Source of the DNA: Alphaproteobacteria bacterium
GTDB taxonomy: Bacteria > Pseudomonadota > Alphaproteobacteria > BOG-932 > Roseiterribacteraceae
Length of the DNA stretch: 7,467 nucleotides
Direction of reading: 5' to 3'
Assembly (NCBI GenBank): GCA_903970575.1
Contig: CAJCJC010000359.1
Span: 1 to 7,467, forward strand
Position 1 is the stretch's first letter, and every line of letters starts with the position of its first letter. The notes beneath the pieces are model-generated. The model saw nothing but the letters and a program-made list of their open reading frames with translations. It was not told where the DNA came from and ran no database searches. Position numbers and translations under genes: made by a program. Shown piece by piece: positions 1-6,494 of the stretch.

Positions 1-439
1 GCCCGATATTCCCGCCGATCAATCCCTGGGGCGCGCGTGGGCCGGCCCGAAGCTTTTCGATACGGGCGACGGCCGCGTCCAATCCGTGGTTATTGAAACC
101 AAGCCGGTTGATCACCGCCCGGTGGCTCGGGACGCGGAAAACACGCGGTTTGGGATTGCCCGGTTGCGGCAATGGCGTCACCGTCCCGAATTCCACGAAG
201 CCGAAACCAAGGCGCAAGGCGGCGTAGGGAATTTCGGCGTTTTTATCGAAGCCGGCGGCAAGACCGAGCGGATTGGAAAAATCGAGCCCGAATCGGCGGA
301 TCGCCAGAATCGAATCGTTTCGCTTCGGCCCCTTTCCGGCAAGGTTTAGCGCCATTGCCCTGACGGCGACGGCGTTCGCCAACTCGGGCGGCAGCAACCG
401 AAGGATCGGGCGGGATAAGTCGAAACGATCGATAATCAA
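1..439 (-). CDS. pyrD: Dihydroorotate dehydrogenase (quinone), class 2, N-terminal part, cut by window edge
   Basis: Oxidises dihydroorotate to orotate in pyrimidine synthesis, passing electrons to the quinone pool at the inner face of the membrane. About 146 residues are visible; the C-terminal half, with most of the FMN-binding barrel, lies beyond the left edge. Translated from the minus strand, the protein shows the class 2 signatures in order: an N-terminal helical part ([17 protein letters not shown]), then [14 protein letters not shown], then [19 protein letters not shown], then [13 protein letters not shown], ending in GGNIG at the edge. A TAA lies 12 bp upstream of the proposed start, so the only start that keeps the N-terminal membrane helix is TTG at 437-439. 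No good Shine-Dalgarno sequence precedes it. An ATG at 353-355 would remove the helix. Identification is firm; the start is uncertain. It lies 124 bp downstream of the glycosyltransferase gene on the same strand. Confidence 0.93.
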   Translation of the reverse strand, partial: MIIDRFDLSRPILRLLPPELANAVAVRAMALNLAGKGPKRNDSILAIRRFGLDFSNPLGLAAGFDKNAEIPYAALRLGFGFVEFGTVTPLPQPGNPKPRVFRVPSHRAVINRLGFNNHGLDAAVARIEKLRAGPRAPQGLIGGNIG

Positions 440-479
440 GGTATTTGGATGTTACCGGAAGGCGCTTGCACGGATGTTA

Positions 480-485
480 ATTGTA
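480..485 (-). promoter_or_regulatory. Candidate -10 box upstream of pyrD
   Basis: On the minus strand the hexamer TACAAT matches the sigma70 -10 consensus at five of six positions and sits about 40 bp before the proposed TTG start of pyrD. No good -35 box is found at 16-18 bp; TTGGAC lies only 10 bp upstream, which is too close. The rest of the 440-563 gap shows short GC-rich dyads but no terminator with a T tract, so read-through from the glycosyltransferase gene is also possible. Confidence 0.22.
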
Positions 486-563
486 CAGAGAGTCGGTCCA
501 AGAAGCACGCCGTACGTGACCGCGCGCGGCGCAGTTGGAGCGTTCACGGGGCGGAAGGCAACA

Positions 564-1517
564 TTAATCGACGCCCGGCCCCTTCAGCGCCAGATATTGA
601 AGGCGCTTCACCTCCCAACGGCCGCGCGTGACCGAATCCAGGATGATTCCGGACGTCAGACTTAGGAACGCCGCGATCATGATGCCGGTCGCCAAAATCG
701 CGGTCGGAAACCGCCGCACCAGCCCCGTGTGGATATAGTCGATCACCACCGGGTAGATGAGAATGAGCGCGAGGAGGGTCAGGATCGCCGCGATCACGCC
801 GAAAAACGTGATCGGCCGTTCCTGCCGGATGAGGGCCAGGATCGTGTTCAGGATCAACACGCCGTCGCGATAGGTGCGGAGCTTGCTGGCCGAGCCAACA
901 GGGCGGTCCTTGTATTGGGTCGGCATTTCCGCGAGCGGCATGCGCAGTTGCAAGGCGTGGACCGTCATCTCGGTTTCGATGCCGAAGCCCTCGGCGATGG
1001 TCGGGAAGGACTTGACGAAGCGCCGGGACATGACGCGATAGCCGGACAGCATGTCGTGGATGGGATCGCCGAAAATCTTGCGGACGATGCCCGTCAGGAC
1101 AACATTGCCGAGCCTGTGGCCGGCGCGATACGCGGCCTGGATATCCGTGACGCGCCGTCCGTTGATCATGTCCAGATGCTCGGCCCAAAGCCGGTCGACC
1201 ATGGCGGCGGCGGCGGCGGCTTCGTAGGTGTCGTCGCCATCGACCAGGACATACACGTCCGCCTCGATATCGGCGTACATGCGACGCACGACGTTTCCCT
1301 TGCCGCGCATCGTCTCCAGCCGCACCACAGCCCCCGCGGCGCGGGCCACGGCCGAGGTGTCGTCGCTGGAGTTGTTGTCATAGACATAGATGGTCGCGTC
1401 CGGCAGGGCGGCCTTGAAATCCTTTACCACCTGCCCGATCGCCGCCGCCTCGTTATAGCAGGGCGCCAGAACGGCGACGCGCGGCGCGCGCGCGGTGGTC
1501 GTGGTGGAATCCGTCAT
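564..1517 (-). CDS. Family 2 glycosyltransferase, polyprenyl-phosphate-sugar synthase-like, with two C-terminal membrane helices
   Basis: Probably moves a sugar from a nucleotide donor to a polyprenyl phosphate carrier at the inner membrane (inferred from the family; sugar unknown). The 317-residue protein begins with the GT-A nucleotide-binding strand VAVLAPCYNEAAAIG (about 14-28), followed by YVYDNNSSDDT (44-54). The metal-binding DXD-type motif is DGDDTY at 93-98. The later GFGIETEM (177-184) and YKDRPVGSASKLRTYRDG (202-219) resemble the DPM/DPG-synthase-like branch of GT2. Two hydrophobic stretches (about 236-258 and 272-293) are likely membrane helices, as in GtrB-type enzymes. The ATG overlaps the stop of the upstream membrane protein gene as ATGA. 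AGAGGA (minus strand of 1525-1530) is a good ribosome binding site 7 nt before it. Translational coupling to the partner is likely. Confidence 0.9.
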   Translation of the reverse strand: MTDSTTTTARAPRVAVLAPCYNEAAAIGQVVKDFKAALPDATIYVYDNNSSDDTSAVARAAGAVVRLETMRGKGNVVRRMYADIEADVYVLVDGDDTYEAAAAAAMVDRLWAEHLDMINGRRVTDIQAAYRAGHRLGNVVLTGIVRKIFGDPIHDMLSGYRVMSRRFVKSFPTIAEGFGIETEMTVHALQLRMPLAEMPTQYKDRPVGSASKLRTYRDGVLILNTILALIRQERPITFFGVIAAILTLLALILIYPVVIDYIHTGLVRRFPTAILATGIMIAAFLSLTSGIILDSVTRGRWEVKRLQYLALKGPGVD

Positions 1518-3163
1518 GGCGAAATCCTCTTAAGGGGGCAAAGCAGCAGCGGTTTGCCCTGATCTATCGGTTCCTGGATGTTGCTTTCGACGGGCCTGCA
1601 GCCGGAATCGTCAAGCGCCAAGCCGTAATCGGCGAAGGCGCCGACCGTGGCTTCATGCTCGACCGGCCAGTACAGACCATAGATTGGGCCTTGATGTTCC
1701 TCCACCCGCCGATGCATCTCGGCCCCCAGGACCGATTCGCGATCTTTTGAGCCGATCATCCAGCCCTGAATGCGCAGGAAGGGAATCTCCGGCGGGAAGG
1801 CTGGAATGACATAGGCCATGGGCGCGGTCTCGGTCATGAGCACGATGGCATGGGCCGGATCGGCGATCGGTGGAACCTTGACGTCGACATAAGGGCCATT
1901 CCAGCCCGATCGCGGTTCATCGCCCTTCCAGGCCATCAACTGGGCGCCGCCCAGGAGAAGAATCATGATGACGATCCTGGAGCCCGATCTAAGTGGCAAA
2001 AGGCCGGTCGCGGCCACGATGATCACCGGCGACAGCATCTCCAACGGGATCAAATAGCGGTAGATACCGAACAGATAGAGCCAGACGACATAGCTGCCGG
2101 CCGCGCCGACCAAGATGAGGCGCGCCATTAGCGGATGGACGAGCGCCCGGCCCGGCGGCTTCTTGAACAAGGCCGCCACCGCCGCGATCGGCGTCAGGAC
2201 ATAGGCGATCAGGATGTGGACGTCGCGAAATTCCCACTCGGCCACGGTCAAGGAATTGGCGCTGAAGATCAGAGGAAAGAACAGGCGGGTTACGCCATCC
2301 TTGGGTAGGAAGGTTTCGTCGCGATAGCTGCCGGGCGGCACCAGCGGCGAGGCGAAGATATCGTTGAAATACGGAAAGACCGGATTGCCGCTGAACCGCC
2401 ACATCGTCCAGAACCACGGGCCGCCAAAGACCGCGATGCCGAGCAGCACGCCAAGCCCAAAGGCCGTCGCCCGCATCAGCCGGCGGGGAATGGAGCCGGG
2501 GAGCGACAGCACGGCCAGCGTCAGCCCGACGACATAGGGCAGCGCCGTCAGCTTGAGGCCGGGCGACGCGCCGGCCAGGAAACCGGCGAGACCGACGGTC
2601 CAGACAAGGTCGCGCGCGTTCGCCCGGATGACGCGGGAAAACCCCGCGACAAGCACGAAAATACTGGCGATGGCGCCGATGCCGGCTGGAATATCATCCG
2701 ACGTCTTGCCGATTTCACCGAGCGCGCCGCCGCCCGCCATTCCGGCCAGGGCCAGCAGGACGGAGACGGCGAGACGGGTCTTTTTGTCCTCGAACGTCAA
2801 TAGCCGGTATGCGATGCCGCCGAGCAGCGCCGCCGCGGCGCCGGCTTCCGCGCCAAGCCAGGCGCCGCCGACCCAGGCGGGAAAATGAGTCGCCAGCCAG
2901 AAGAGCGGCACGTCGAGGAATGGATTGTAATAGGTGGCGTGATGGGCGACCGCGATGTCGAAACCCAGCCGCCCATTCAGAAGGGCGTAGGGATCGTACC
3001 AGTGATAATTCTGGAAATCCCACCCAGCCTCCTTCCCTGCCGCGATCGCGACGATGGCGAAGACCGGGAGCGCCAGAACGGCCAACAGGATGCCGATCGT
3101 CCGGATATGCCGGGCGGAAACGGTGGATGGGCCGATTAGCGGGATAGCTTGTGTCACCCACAA
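1514..3163 (-). CDS. Polytopic membrane protein, probable GT-C-type glycosyltransferase
   Basis: A 549-residue membrane protein. About ten to twelve hydrophobic stretches can be seen, among them 22-43, 99-119, 160-177, 206-222, 232-255, 315-333, 348-364, 373-389 and 396-410. A more polar tail (about 411-549) is probably extracytoplasmic. The first long loop holds WDFQNYHWYDPYALLNGR (48-65) and ATYYNPFLDVPLFW (76-89). An acidic residue pair in the first outer loop is typical of GT-C enzymes, which use polyprenyl-phosphate sugars as donors; D49 and D57 are candidates. Function is inferred from this architecture and from the overlapping GT2 downstream, not from a firm family match. The reading frame has a TGA 18 bp upstream of the TTG at 3161-3163, so the start must be that TTG or GTG at 3155-3157. 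Neither has a clear Shine-Dalgarno sequence, and both lie in a hairpin. It ends in an ATGA overlap with the GT2 gene and lies 52 bp after lysS. Confidence 0.8.
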   Translation of the reverse strand: MWVTQAIPLIGPSTVSARHIRTIGILLAVLALPVFAIVAIAAGKEAGWDFQNYHWYDPYALLNGRLGFDIAVAHHATYYNPFLDVPLFWLATHFPAWVGGAWLGAEAGAAAALLGGIAYRLLTFEDKKTRLAVSVLLALAGMAGGGALGEIGKTSDDIPAGIGAIASIFVLVAGFSRVIRANARDLVWTVGLAGFLAGASPGLKLTALPYVVGLTLAVLSLPGSIPRRLMRATAFGLGVLLGIAVFGGPWFWTMWRFSGNPVFPYFNDIFASPLVPPGSYRDETFLPKDGVTRLFFPLIFSANSLTVAEWEFRDVHILIAYVLTPIAAVAALFKKPPGRALVHPLMARLILVGAAGSYVVWLYLFGIYRYLIPLEMLSPVIIVAATGLLPLRSGSRIVIMILLLGGAQLMAWKGDEPRSGWNGPYVDVKVPPIADPAHAIVLMTETAPMAYVIPAFPPEIPFLRIQGWMIGSKDRESVLGAEMHRRVEEHQGPIYGLYWPVEHEATVGAFADYGLALDDSGCRPVESNIQEPIDQGKPLLLCPLKRISP

Positions 3164-3168
3164 GCTAT
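3144..3168. repeat. Perfect 10-bp inverted repeat over the start of the membrane protein gene
   Basis: ATAGCTTGTG (3144-3153) and CACAAGCTAT (3159-3168) are exact reverse complements separated by five bases. In the minus-strand transcript this forms a hairpin with the TTG start codon inside the first-formed arm and the alternative GTG in the loop. No T run follows on either strand, so it does not look like an intrinsic terminator. It could limit ribosome access, act as a protein-binding dyad, or protect an mRNA end. Confidence 0.6.
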
Positions 3169-3184
3169 TAACGCTTGATCATGG

Positions 3185-3206
3185 CGCCGCCAAGGCGGAG
3201 GCGGCG
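3185..3206. repeat. GC-rich dyad just after lysS
   Basis: CGCCGCC (3185-3191) pairs with GGCGGCG (3200-3206) across eight bases; a tighter CCGCC-AA-GGCGG alternative exists within it. It lies 10 bp past the lysS stop in the minus-strand transcript and directly before the hairpin over the next start codon. Without a T tract it is a weak terminator candidate at best. It might pause or fold the intercistronic RNA. Confidence 0.35.
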
Positions 3207-3215
3207 GATGTATAG

Positions 3216-4802
3216 TTAGGCTTTCAGAAATCCACCGCTCAGCGCGTCGGCGATCAACGCCTGGGTCTCGACGATTCCATAAAGCTGGATAAACGACCCC
3301 ATGCGTGGACCCTCGGCCTGTCCGAACAGGACGGCGTAGATTCCCTTGAACCAATCCTTCAGCTCCGGGAATGGATGGCGTTTGCCGATCTCATAGACCT
3401 CGGTTTGAATGGCCTCGGCGGTGCTGTCGGCCGGCATGTCCGCCAGCTTGGCCGAAAGCTCCAGCAGCGCGGCGCGCTCGACATCGGTCGCGGCGCGGAA
3501 GTTTTTCGCGGGCTTCACGAAATCGCGATAATAATTGATGGCGTATTCCACGAGGCGCCCGAGGAAGGGCGAGGCGGCCGGCGTCGCGGCAGGCGCGTAG
3601 CGGCTTATGAAGCCCCACAGAACCGACGGGTCCTCGGCATTGGCCACGCCCGCGAGGTTCAGCAGCATGGTGAATGTCAGCGGGCAATCGAGCGCCGGCG
3701 GCGCGCCGGCGTGGATGTGCCAGACCGGGTTTTCGATTTGGGCGAGCGGCGCCTCGCCCGGGAACTTCTCGGCGAAAGTTATGTATTCATCGACAGCGCG
3801 CGGGATGACGTCAAAATACAGCTTCTTGGCGCGCCGGGGCTGTTGATACATGTAAAGCGACAGGCTTTCGGGCGGCGCGTAACGCAGCCAATCCTCAACC
3901 GCCAGGCCATTCCCCCTTGACTTCGATATCTTCTGGCCCTTGTCATCCAGGAACAGCTCATAGCTGAAGCCTTCCGGCGGCGTTCCGCCAAGCGCGCGGA
4001 CGATCTTTTGCGCCAGCTGCACCGAGGGGATCAGATCCTTGCCGGACATCTCGTAATCGACGCCCAGCGCGAACCAGCGCATCGCCCAATCCGGCTTCCA
4101 TTGCAGCTTGCAATGACCGCCCGTGACCGGCACCTCGTGAACCGCGCCATCCTCGTCCTTGAAGGTGATTGTCCCCGCCGCCGCGTCATGCGCGATCACG
4201 GGAACCTGTAAGACGCGGCCGGTGCTGGGGGAGATGGGCAGAAAAGGACTATAGGTTTCGCGCCGTTCCTCGCCGAGCGTGGGCAACATGAGCGCCATCA
4301 CCGCGTCGTAATGAGCCAGCACATTCAGCAGCGCCCGATCAAAGCGGCCGGATTTATACCAATCGGTCGCCGACTGAAATTCGTACTGGAAGCCGAAACT
4401 GTCGAGAAAGCCGCGCAGCCGGGCGTTGTTGTGATGTCCGAAGCTTTCATGCGTCCCGAACGGGTCCGGGATCGTGGTCAGCGGCTTGCCTAGATGCTGG
4501 GCCACCATTTCGCGGTTCGGGATATTGTCCGGAACCTTGCGGAGCCCGTCCATGTCATCCGAAAAGCAGAACAGCCGGGTCGGCAAATCCGACATCGTGT
4601 TAAAGGCGTGCCGCACCATCGAGGTTCTGACGACCTCGCCGAACGTGCCGATATGCGGTAGGCCCGAGGGCCCGTAACCCGTTTCGAAGAGGACATAGCC
4701 GTTGGCGGGCGGAGCCTTCTCGAACCGCGCGACCAGCTTGCGCGCCTCCTCGAACGGCCAGGCGCGGCCATTCTGTGCGGCCTCTCTCAATTCGGCGGTC
4801 AT
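3216..4802 (-). CDS. lysS: Lysyl-tRNA synthetase, class I
   Basis: Charges tRNA-Lys with lysine in the cytoplasm, using ATP. This is the class I (archaeal-type, LysRS1) enzyme, not the class II enzyme of E. coli. The 528 residues match the family's usual length of a little over 500. The Rossmann-fold catalytic part carries the HIGH-type signature [11 protein letters not shown] at 44-54 and the KMSKS-type loop as KISKS at 291-295. Other landmarks are [14 protein letters not shown] (78-91), [13 protein letters not shown] (118-130) and [16 protein letters not shown] (228-243). The C-terminal half is the helical anticodon-binding region. The ATG at 4800-4802 is preceded by a modest AGGG about 9 nt upstream and by a sigma70-like promoter. 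It is the first gene of a minus-strand run ahead of the membrane protein and GT2 genes. The symbol lysK is also used for this class. Identification is very secure. Confidence 0.97.
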   Translation of the reverse strand: MTAELREAAQNGRAWPFEEARKLVARFEKAPPANGYVLFETGYGPSGLPHIGTFGEVVRTSMVRHAFNTMSDLPTRLFCFSDDMDGLRKVPDNIPNREMVAQHLGKPLTTIPDPFGTHESFGHHNNARLRGFLDSFGFQYEFQSATDWYKSGRFDRALLNVLAHYDAVMALMLPTLGEERRETYSPFLPISPSTGRVLQVPVIAHDAAAGTITFKDEDGAVHEVPVTGGHCKLQWKPDWAMRWFALGVDYEMSGKDLIPSVQLAQKIVRALGGTPPEGFSYELFLDDKGQKISKSRGNGLAVEDWLRYAPPESLSLYMYQQPRRAKKLYFDVIPRAVDEYITFAEKFPGEAPLAQIENPVWHIHAGAPPALDCPLTFTMLLNLAGVANAEDPSVLWGFISRYAPAATPAASPFLGRLVEYAINYYRDFVKPAKNFRAATDVERAALLELSAKLADMPADSTAEAIQTEVYEIGKRHPFPELKDWFKGIYAVLFGQAEGPRMGSFIQLYGIVETQALIADALSGGFLKA

Positions 4803-4832
4803 TTCACAAAGCCCTAATCCAAAAGTCGGCGG

Positions 4833-4861
4833 AAACTAGGACCCAGGGCGGGAGAGGTCAA
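4833..4861 (-). promoter_or_regulatory. Candidate sigma70-type promoter of lysS
   Basis: On the minus strand TTGACC (4856-4861) matches the -35 consensus at five of six positions. Exactly 17 bp later is TAGTTT (4833-4838), a weak -10 box with three matches. The predicted start site near 4826 gives a leader of about 24 nt before the lysS ATG. Spacing and position are good; the -10 is poor. Confidence 0.4.
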
Positions 4862-4920
4862 CTCGGGCCTTGGGCAATGGACAAGGTAAGACGCGCAACG
4901 CCGGTTGCCTCTGTGGCCAA

Positions 4921-5026
4921 GCAATCCGATTTAAACCACAGTATGAATTAATGTTATTTATAGAGATTTTGACAGTACGGCAACAAAATGACACTTTACT
5001 CAGAGTTGGCATTTTTATGGTGAAAC
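4921..5026. other. AT-rich upstream region of the first toxin-antitoxin pair
   Basis: Of the 120 bases from 4921 to 5040 only 41 are G or C (about 34 percent), in contrast to the GC-rich genes on either side. The stretch holds no convincing gene. It contains two copies of ACAGTA (4938-4943 and 4972-4977) and the candidate promoter described separately. It may mark the boundary of a transferred segment, or simply be the regulatory region of the vapBC-type operon. Confidence 0.5.
4969..5000 (+). promoter_or_regulatory. Candidate promoter of the vapB-vapC operon
   Basis: TTGACA at 4969-4974 is a perfect -35 consensus, 53 bp before the antitoxin ATG. The -10 is unclear: at 17 bp the hexamer is poor, while TTTACT (4995-5000) matches four of six positions but at 20 bp spacing. 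An alternative -10-like TATAGA lies at 4959-4964 without a good -35. Confidence 0.3.
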
Positions 5027-5281
5027 ATGGCTCAATCTCATGTGAAAATGGCGGATAATGGCAGGCTTGTTATGCCTGCCGCACTTCGCACTGAAGTAGG
5101 CTTGCCCGACGGTGGCGATTTTCTCGCTCGTGTCGAGAATGGGGTCATTATCCTCGAACCTCATAAGAAGGCTCTCGAGCGAGTCCGGAGCCTTGTTCGG
5201 CGTTACGCGCCGGCCGAGCGGGGTATAAGCGTCGTCGATGAATTGATCGCCGAGCGGCATGCGGAAGCCGCGCGTGAGTAG
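5027..5281 (+). CDS. vapB: AbrB/MazE-fold antitoxin of a VapBC-type system
   Basis: An 84-residue protein expected to neutralise the adjacent PIN-domain toxin and to repress its own operon by DNA binding. The first 47 residues fit the swapped-hairpin AbrB fold, with the typical GRLVMPAALRTEVGLPDGG (12-30) followed by ARVENGVIILEP (34-45). The rest (about 48-84) is helical and charged, ending in VVDELIAERHAEAA, the usual place for toxin contact. GGTGA lies three bases before the ATG at 5027 and is a modest ribosome binding site; an ATG at 5017 is out of frame. The gene overlaps the vapC reading frame, as expected for a co-translated pair. The family is secure; the vapB name rests on the PIN-toxin partner. 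Confidence 0.88.
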   Translation: MAQSHVKMADNGRLVMPAALRTEVGLPDGGDFLARVENGVIILEPHKKALERVRSLVRRYAPAERGISVVDELIAERHAEAARE

Positions 5282-5663
5282 ATCGGCTCTTGATTCTTCT
5301 GCGGTGTTGGCTTCGTTTTATGGAGAGGCCGGAGCCGATATCGTCGATGACATCATTCGGGAGTCCATCATCTCGACCGTCAATGCCGCGGAGGTCATCT
5401 CCAAGCTTGTGGAGCGAGGCATGACGGCGGCAATGGCGAAATCGGTATTGATCGACACGGGAATTGAGATTGCGCCGTTCGATTTGGATCAAGCCGAAAT
5501 CACTGGCGATCTTCGTGGGAAGACAAGAGCGCAAGGTTTATCGCTTGGAGACCGGGCCTGTCTGGCGCTCGCCAAGCGGATTGATGGACGGGCCGTTACC
5601 GCGGATCGCGCCTGGGCCGCTATCGAAGATATTGGCGTCGAGATTGTGCTGTTACGCAGATGA
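5274..5663 (+). CDS. vapC: PIN-domain ribonuclease toxin, VapC type
   Basis: Predicted magnesium-dependent endoribonuclease that blocks translation when freed from its antitoxin; the RNA target cannot be read from the sequence. With a GTG start at 5274 the protein has 129 residues and begins MSRSALDSSAVLA, the usual VapC opening. The four acidic residues of the PIN site are present: D7 (ALDSSA), E40 (NAAEV), D93 (LSLGDRACLA) and D111 (TADRAW). GGAAG (5263-5267) lies six bases before this GTG, and the overlap with vapB is then 8 bp. A frame-matched ATG at 5259 would add five residues (MRKPR) and make the overlap 23 bp; it has a poorer ribosome binding site, so I prefer GTG. The protein looks intact and active. 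Confidence 0.88.
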   Translation: MSRSALDSSAVLASFYGEAGADIVDDIIRESIISTVNAAEVISKLVERGMTAAMAKSVLIDTGIEIAPFDLDQAEITGDLRGKTRAQGLSLGDRACLALAKRIDGRAVTADRAWAAIEDIGVEIVLLRR

Positions 5664-5724
5664 CCATTAACAGCAACAGCGCTTAGTAGAATTTACGCAT
5701 CGTCACCAGTCCAGCATATCGAAA

Positions 5725-5764
5725 ATCGCATTCCATTTCAGCGAGATGTCCGATTTAATGCGAT
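5725..5764 (-). terminator. Inverted repeat at the convergent toxin junction, possible weak terminator
   Basis: ATCGCATT (5725-5732) and AATGCGAT (5757-5764) are perfect 8-bp inverted repeats separated by 24 bases. The second arm covers the stop codon end of the minus-strand toxin. Read on the minus strand, the closing arm is followed by TTTCGATAT, a short T-rich stretch; the plus strand shows none. The long loop and modest stem make this a weak terminator candidate. The remainder of the 5664-5754 gap holds nothing recognisable. Confidence 0.25.
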
Positions 5765-6186
5765 GGCCGCAGCGGGTTGAGTATCTCGACGCCGCGGAAA
5801 TCCTTCTCGTTGTCGGTAACCACGACACAGGAATTCGTCTCGGCGATGGCGGCGATGATCGTATCGAAGCCGCTGCGCGGGCGACCGCTGGCCTTGCCAT
5901 CCGCCATCAGTCTTCCCCACGCCAGAGCGGCCTTCTCATCGAACGGAAGCACGCGTCCGGCGAAGACCGCCCGCGGTCCCGTCGGTCCTGAAAACCAGGC
6001 TTCCAATTGGTCGCGCTTGCGGCCAGGGGGCTTTTCCAAGACGCCCCTTCGGATTTCGGCGATCGTCAATGAGGCGATGAACAAGTCTTCGTCGACCTGA
6101 TCCGCCATCCACGCGAGCAACGATTCCGACGGCGCCGGTTTGGTGATATTGCTGAGGATGTTCGTGTCGAGCAGGTATCGCGTCAC
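5755..6186 (-). CDS. vapC: PIN-domain ribonuclease toxin, second VapC/FitB-like
   Basis: A 143-residue predicted PIN endoribonuclease. It opens MTRYLLDTNILSNITKP, with the first catalytic aspartate at D7 in the LLDTNILS motif. E44 (TIAEIRRG), D108 (SGFDTIIAA) and D125 (VVTDNEKDF) complete the acidic quartet. The spacing and the closing ...VTDNEKDFRGVEILNP are typical of the FitB/VapC subgroup, unlike the other toxin in this window, which ends TADRAWAAIEDIGVEIV. The start is GTG at 6184-6186, with AAGG seven bases upstream. The antitoxin stop overlaps it as GTGA, so the pair is almost certainly co-translated. It converges on the plus-strand vapC across 91 bp. Full length and apparently active; the target RNA is unknown. 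Confidence 0.9.
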   Translation of the reverse strand: MTRYLLDTNILSNITKPAPSESLLAWMADQVDEDLFIASLTIAEIRRGVLEKPPGRKRDQLEAWFSGPTGPRAVFAGRVLPFDEKAALAWGRLMADGKASGRPRSGFDTIIAAIAETNSCVVVTDNEKDFRGVEILNPLRPSH

Positions 6187-6482
6187 AAATCGACCTTGCG
6201 TCCGTCTTCTATGGGGCGCGTCAGGTCGAGATCGGCGCCGACCATGGGCGAACGACGAAACGCTTCCAGAATGCCCCCTTTTTTCGGCGGTTCGCCGGAT
6301 AGAGTTTTGATTACGGTCTCCCGAAGGCGCACGGCATCGGGACCATCGTCGGACAGACGACGAGCGATCGAACGGATCAGGTCGCGGTCGGCCTCCCGGC
6401 CCAGAACCTCGAAGCGCGCCATACCCCGCTCGCCGAGGCGGGTGCGATAATTCCGGATTGCCTGGTTCCGCTGAGTGCTCAC
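6183..6482 (-). CDS. Probable antitoxin partner of the second VapC
   Basis: A 99-residue charged protein, called an antitoxin because it precedes and overlaps (GTGA) a PIN toxin. The start is GTG at 6480-6482: a full AGGAGGG (6488-6494) lies five bases upstream, so the longer frame opening at 6548 is not needed. The N-terminal part, RNQAIRNYRTRLGERGMARF (6-25), is very basic, followed by EVLGREADRDLIRSIARRL (26-44). That pattern of basic helix, short strand and helix could bind operator DNA, perhaps as a ribbon-helix-helix, but I cannot place it firmly in AbrB, RHH or Phd families. The C-terminal part (about 67-99) with PPKKGGILEAFRRSP and DLTRP is probably extended and may wrap the toxin. 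The role is well supported by context; the fold is not. Confidence 0.75.
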   Translation of the reverse strand: MSTQRNQAIRNYRTRLGERGMARFEVLGREADRDLIRSIARRLSDDGPDAVRLRETVIKTLSGEPPKKGGILEAFRRSPMVGADLDLTRPIEDGRKVDL

Positions 6483-6494
6483 AAATACCCTCCT

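Noticed and set aside
273..665. Plus-strand 130-codon open frame across the start of pyrD
   Set aside because: It is antisense to conserved dihydroorotate dehydrogenase motifs and crosses into the 3' end of the GT2 gene; no recognisable domain.
729..1562. Plus-strand 277-codon open frame opposite the GT2 gene
   Set aside because: It is antisense to a well-supported glycosyltransferase. Its translation is rich in D, H, R and G without motifs, as expected of a GC-rich shadow frame.
4895..4908. GCAAC-GCCG-GTTGC small hairpin between lysS and vapB
   Set aside because: Only five base pairs with no T tract and no partner repeats; likely chance.
4870..5058. Plus-strand 62-codon frame in the AT-rich region before vapB
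   Set aside because: No ribosome binding site, no recognisable motif, and it runs out of frame into the antitoxin gene; it probably reflects chance in non-coding DNA.
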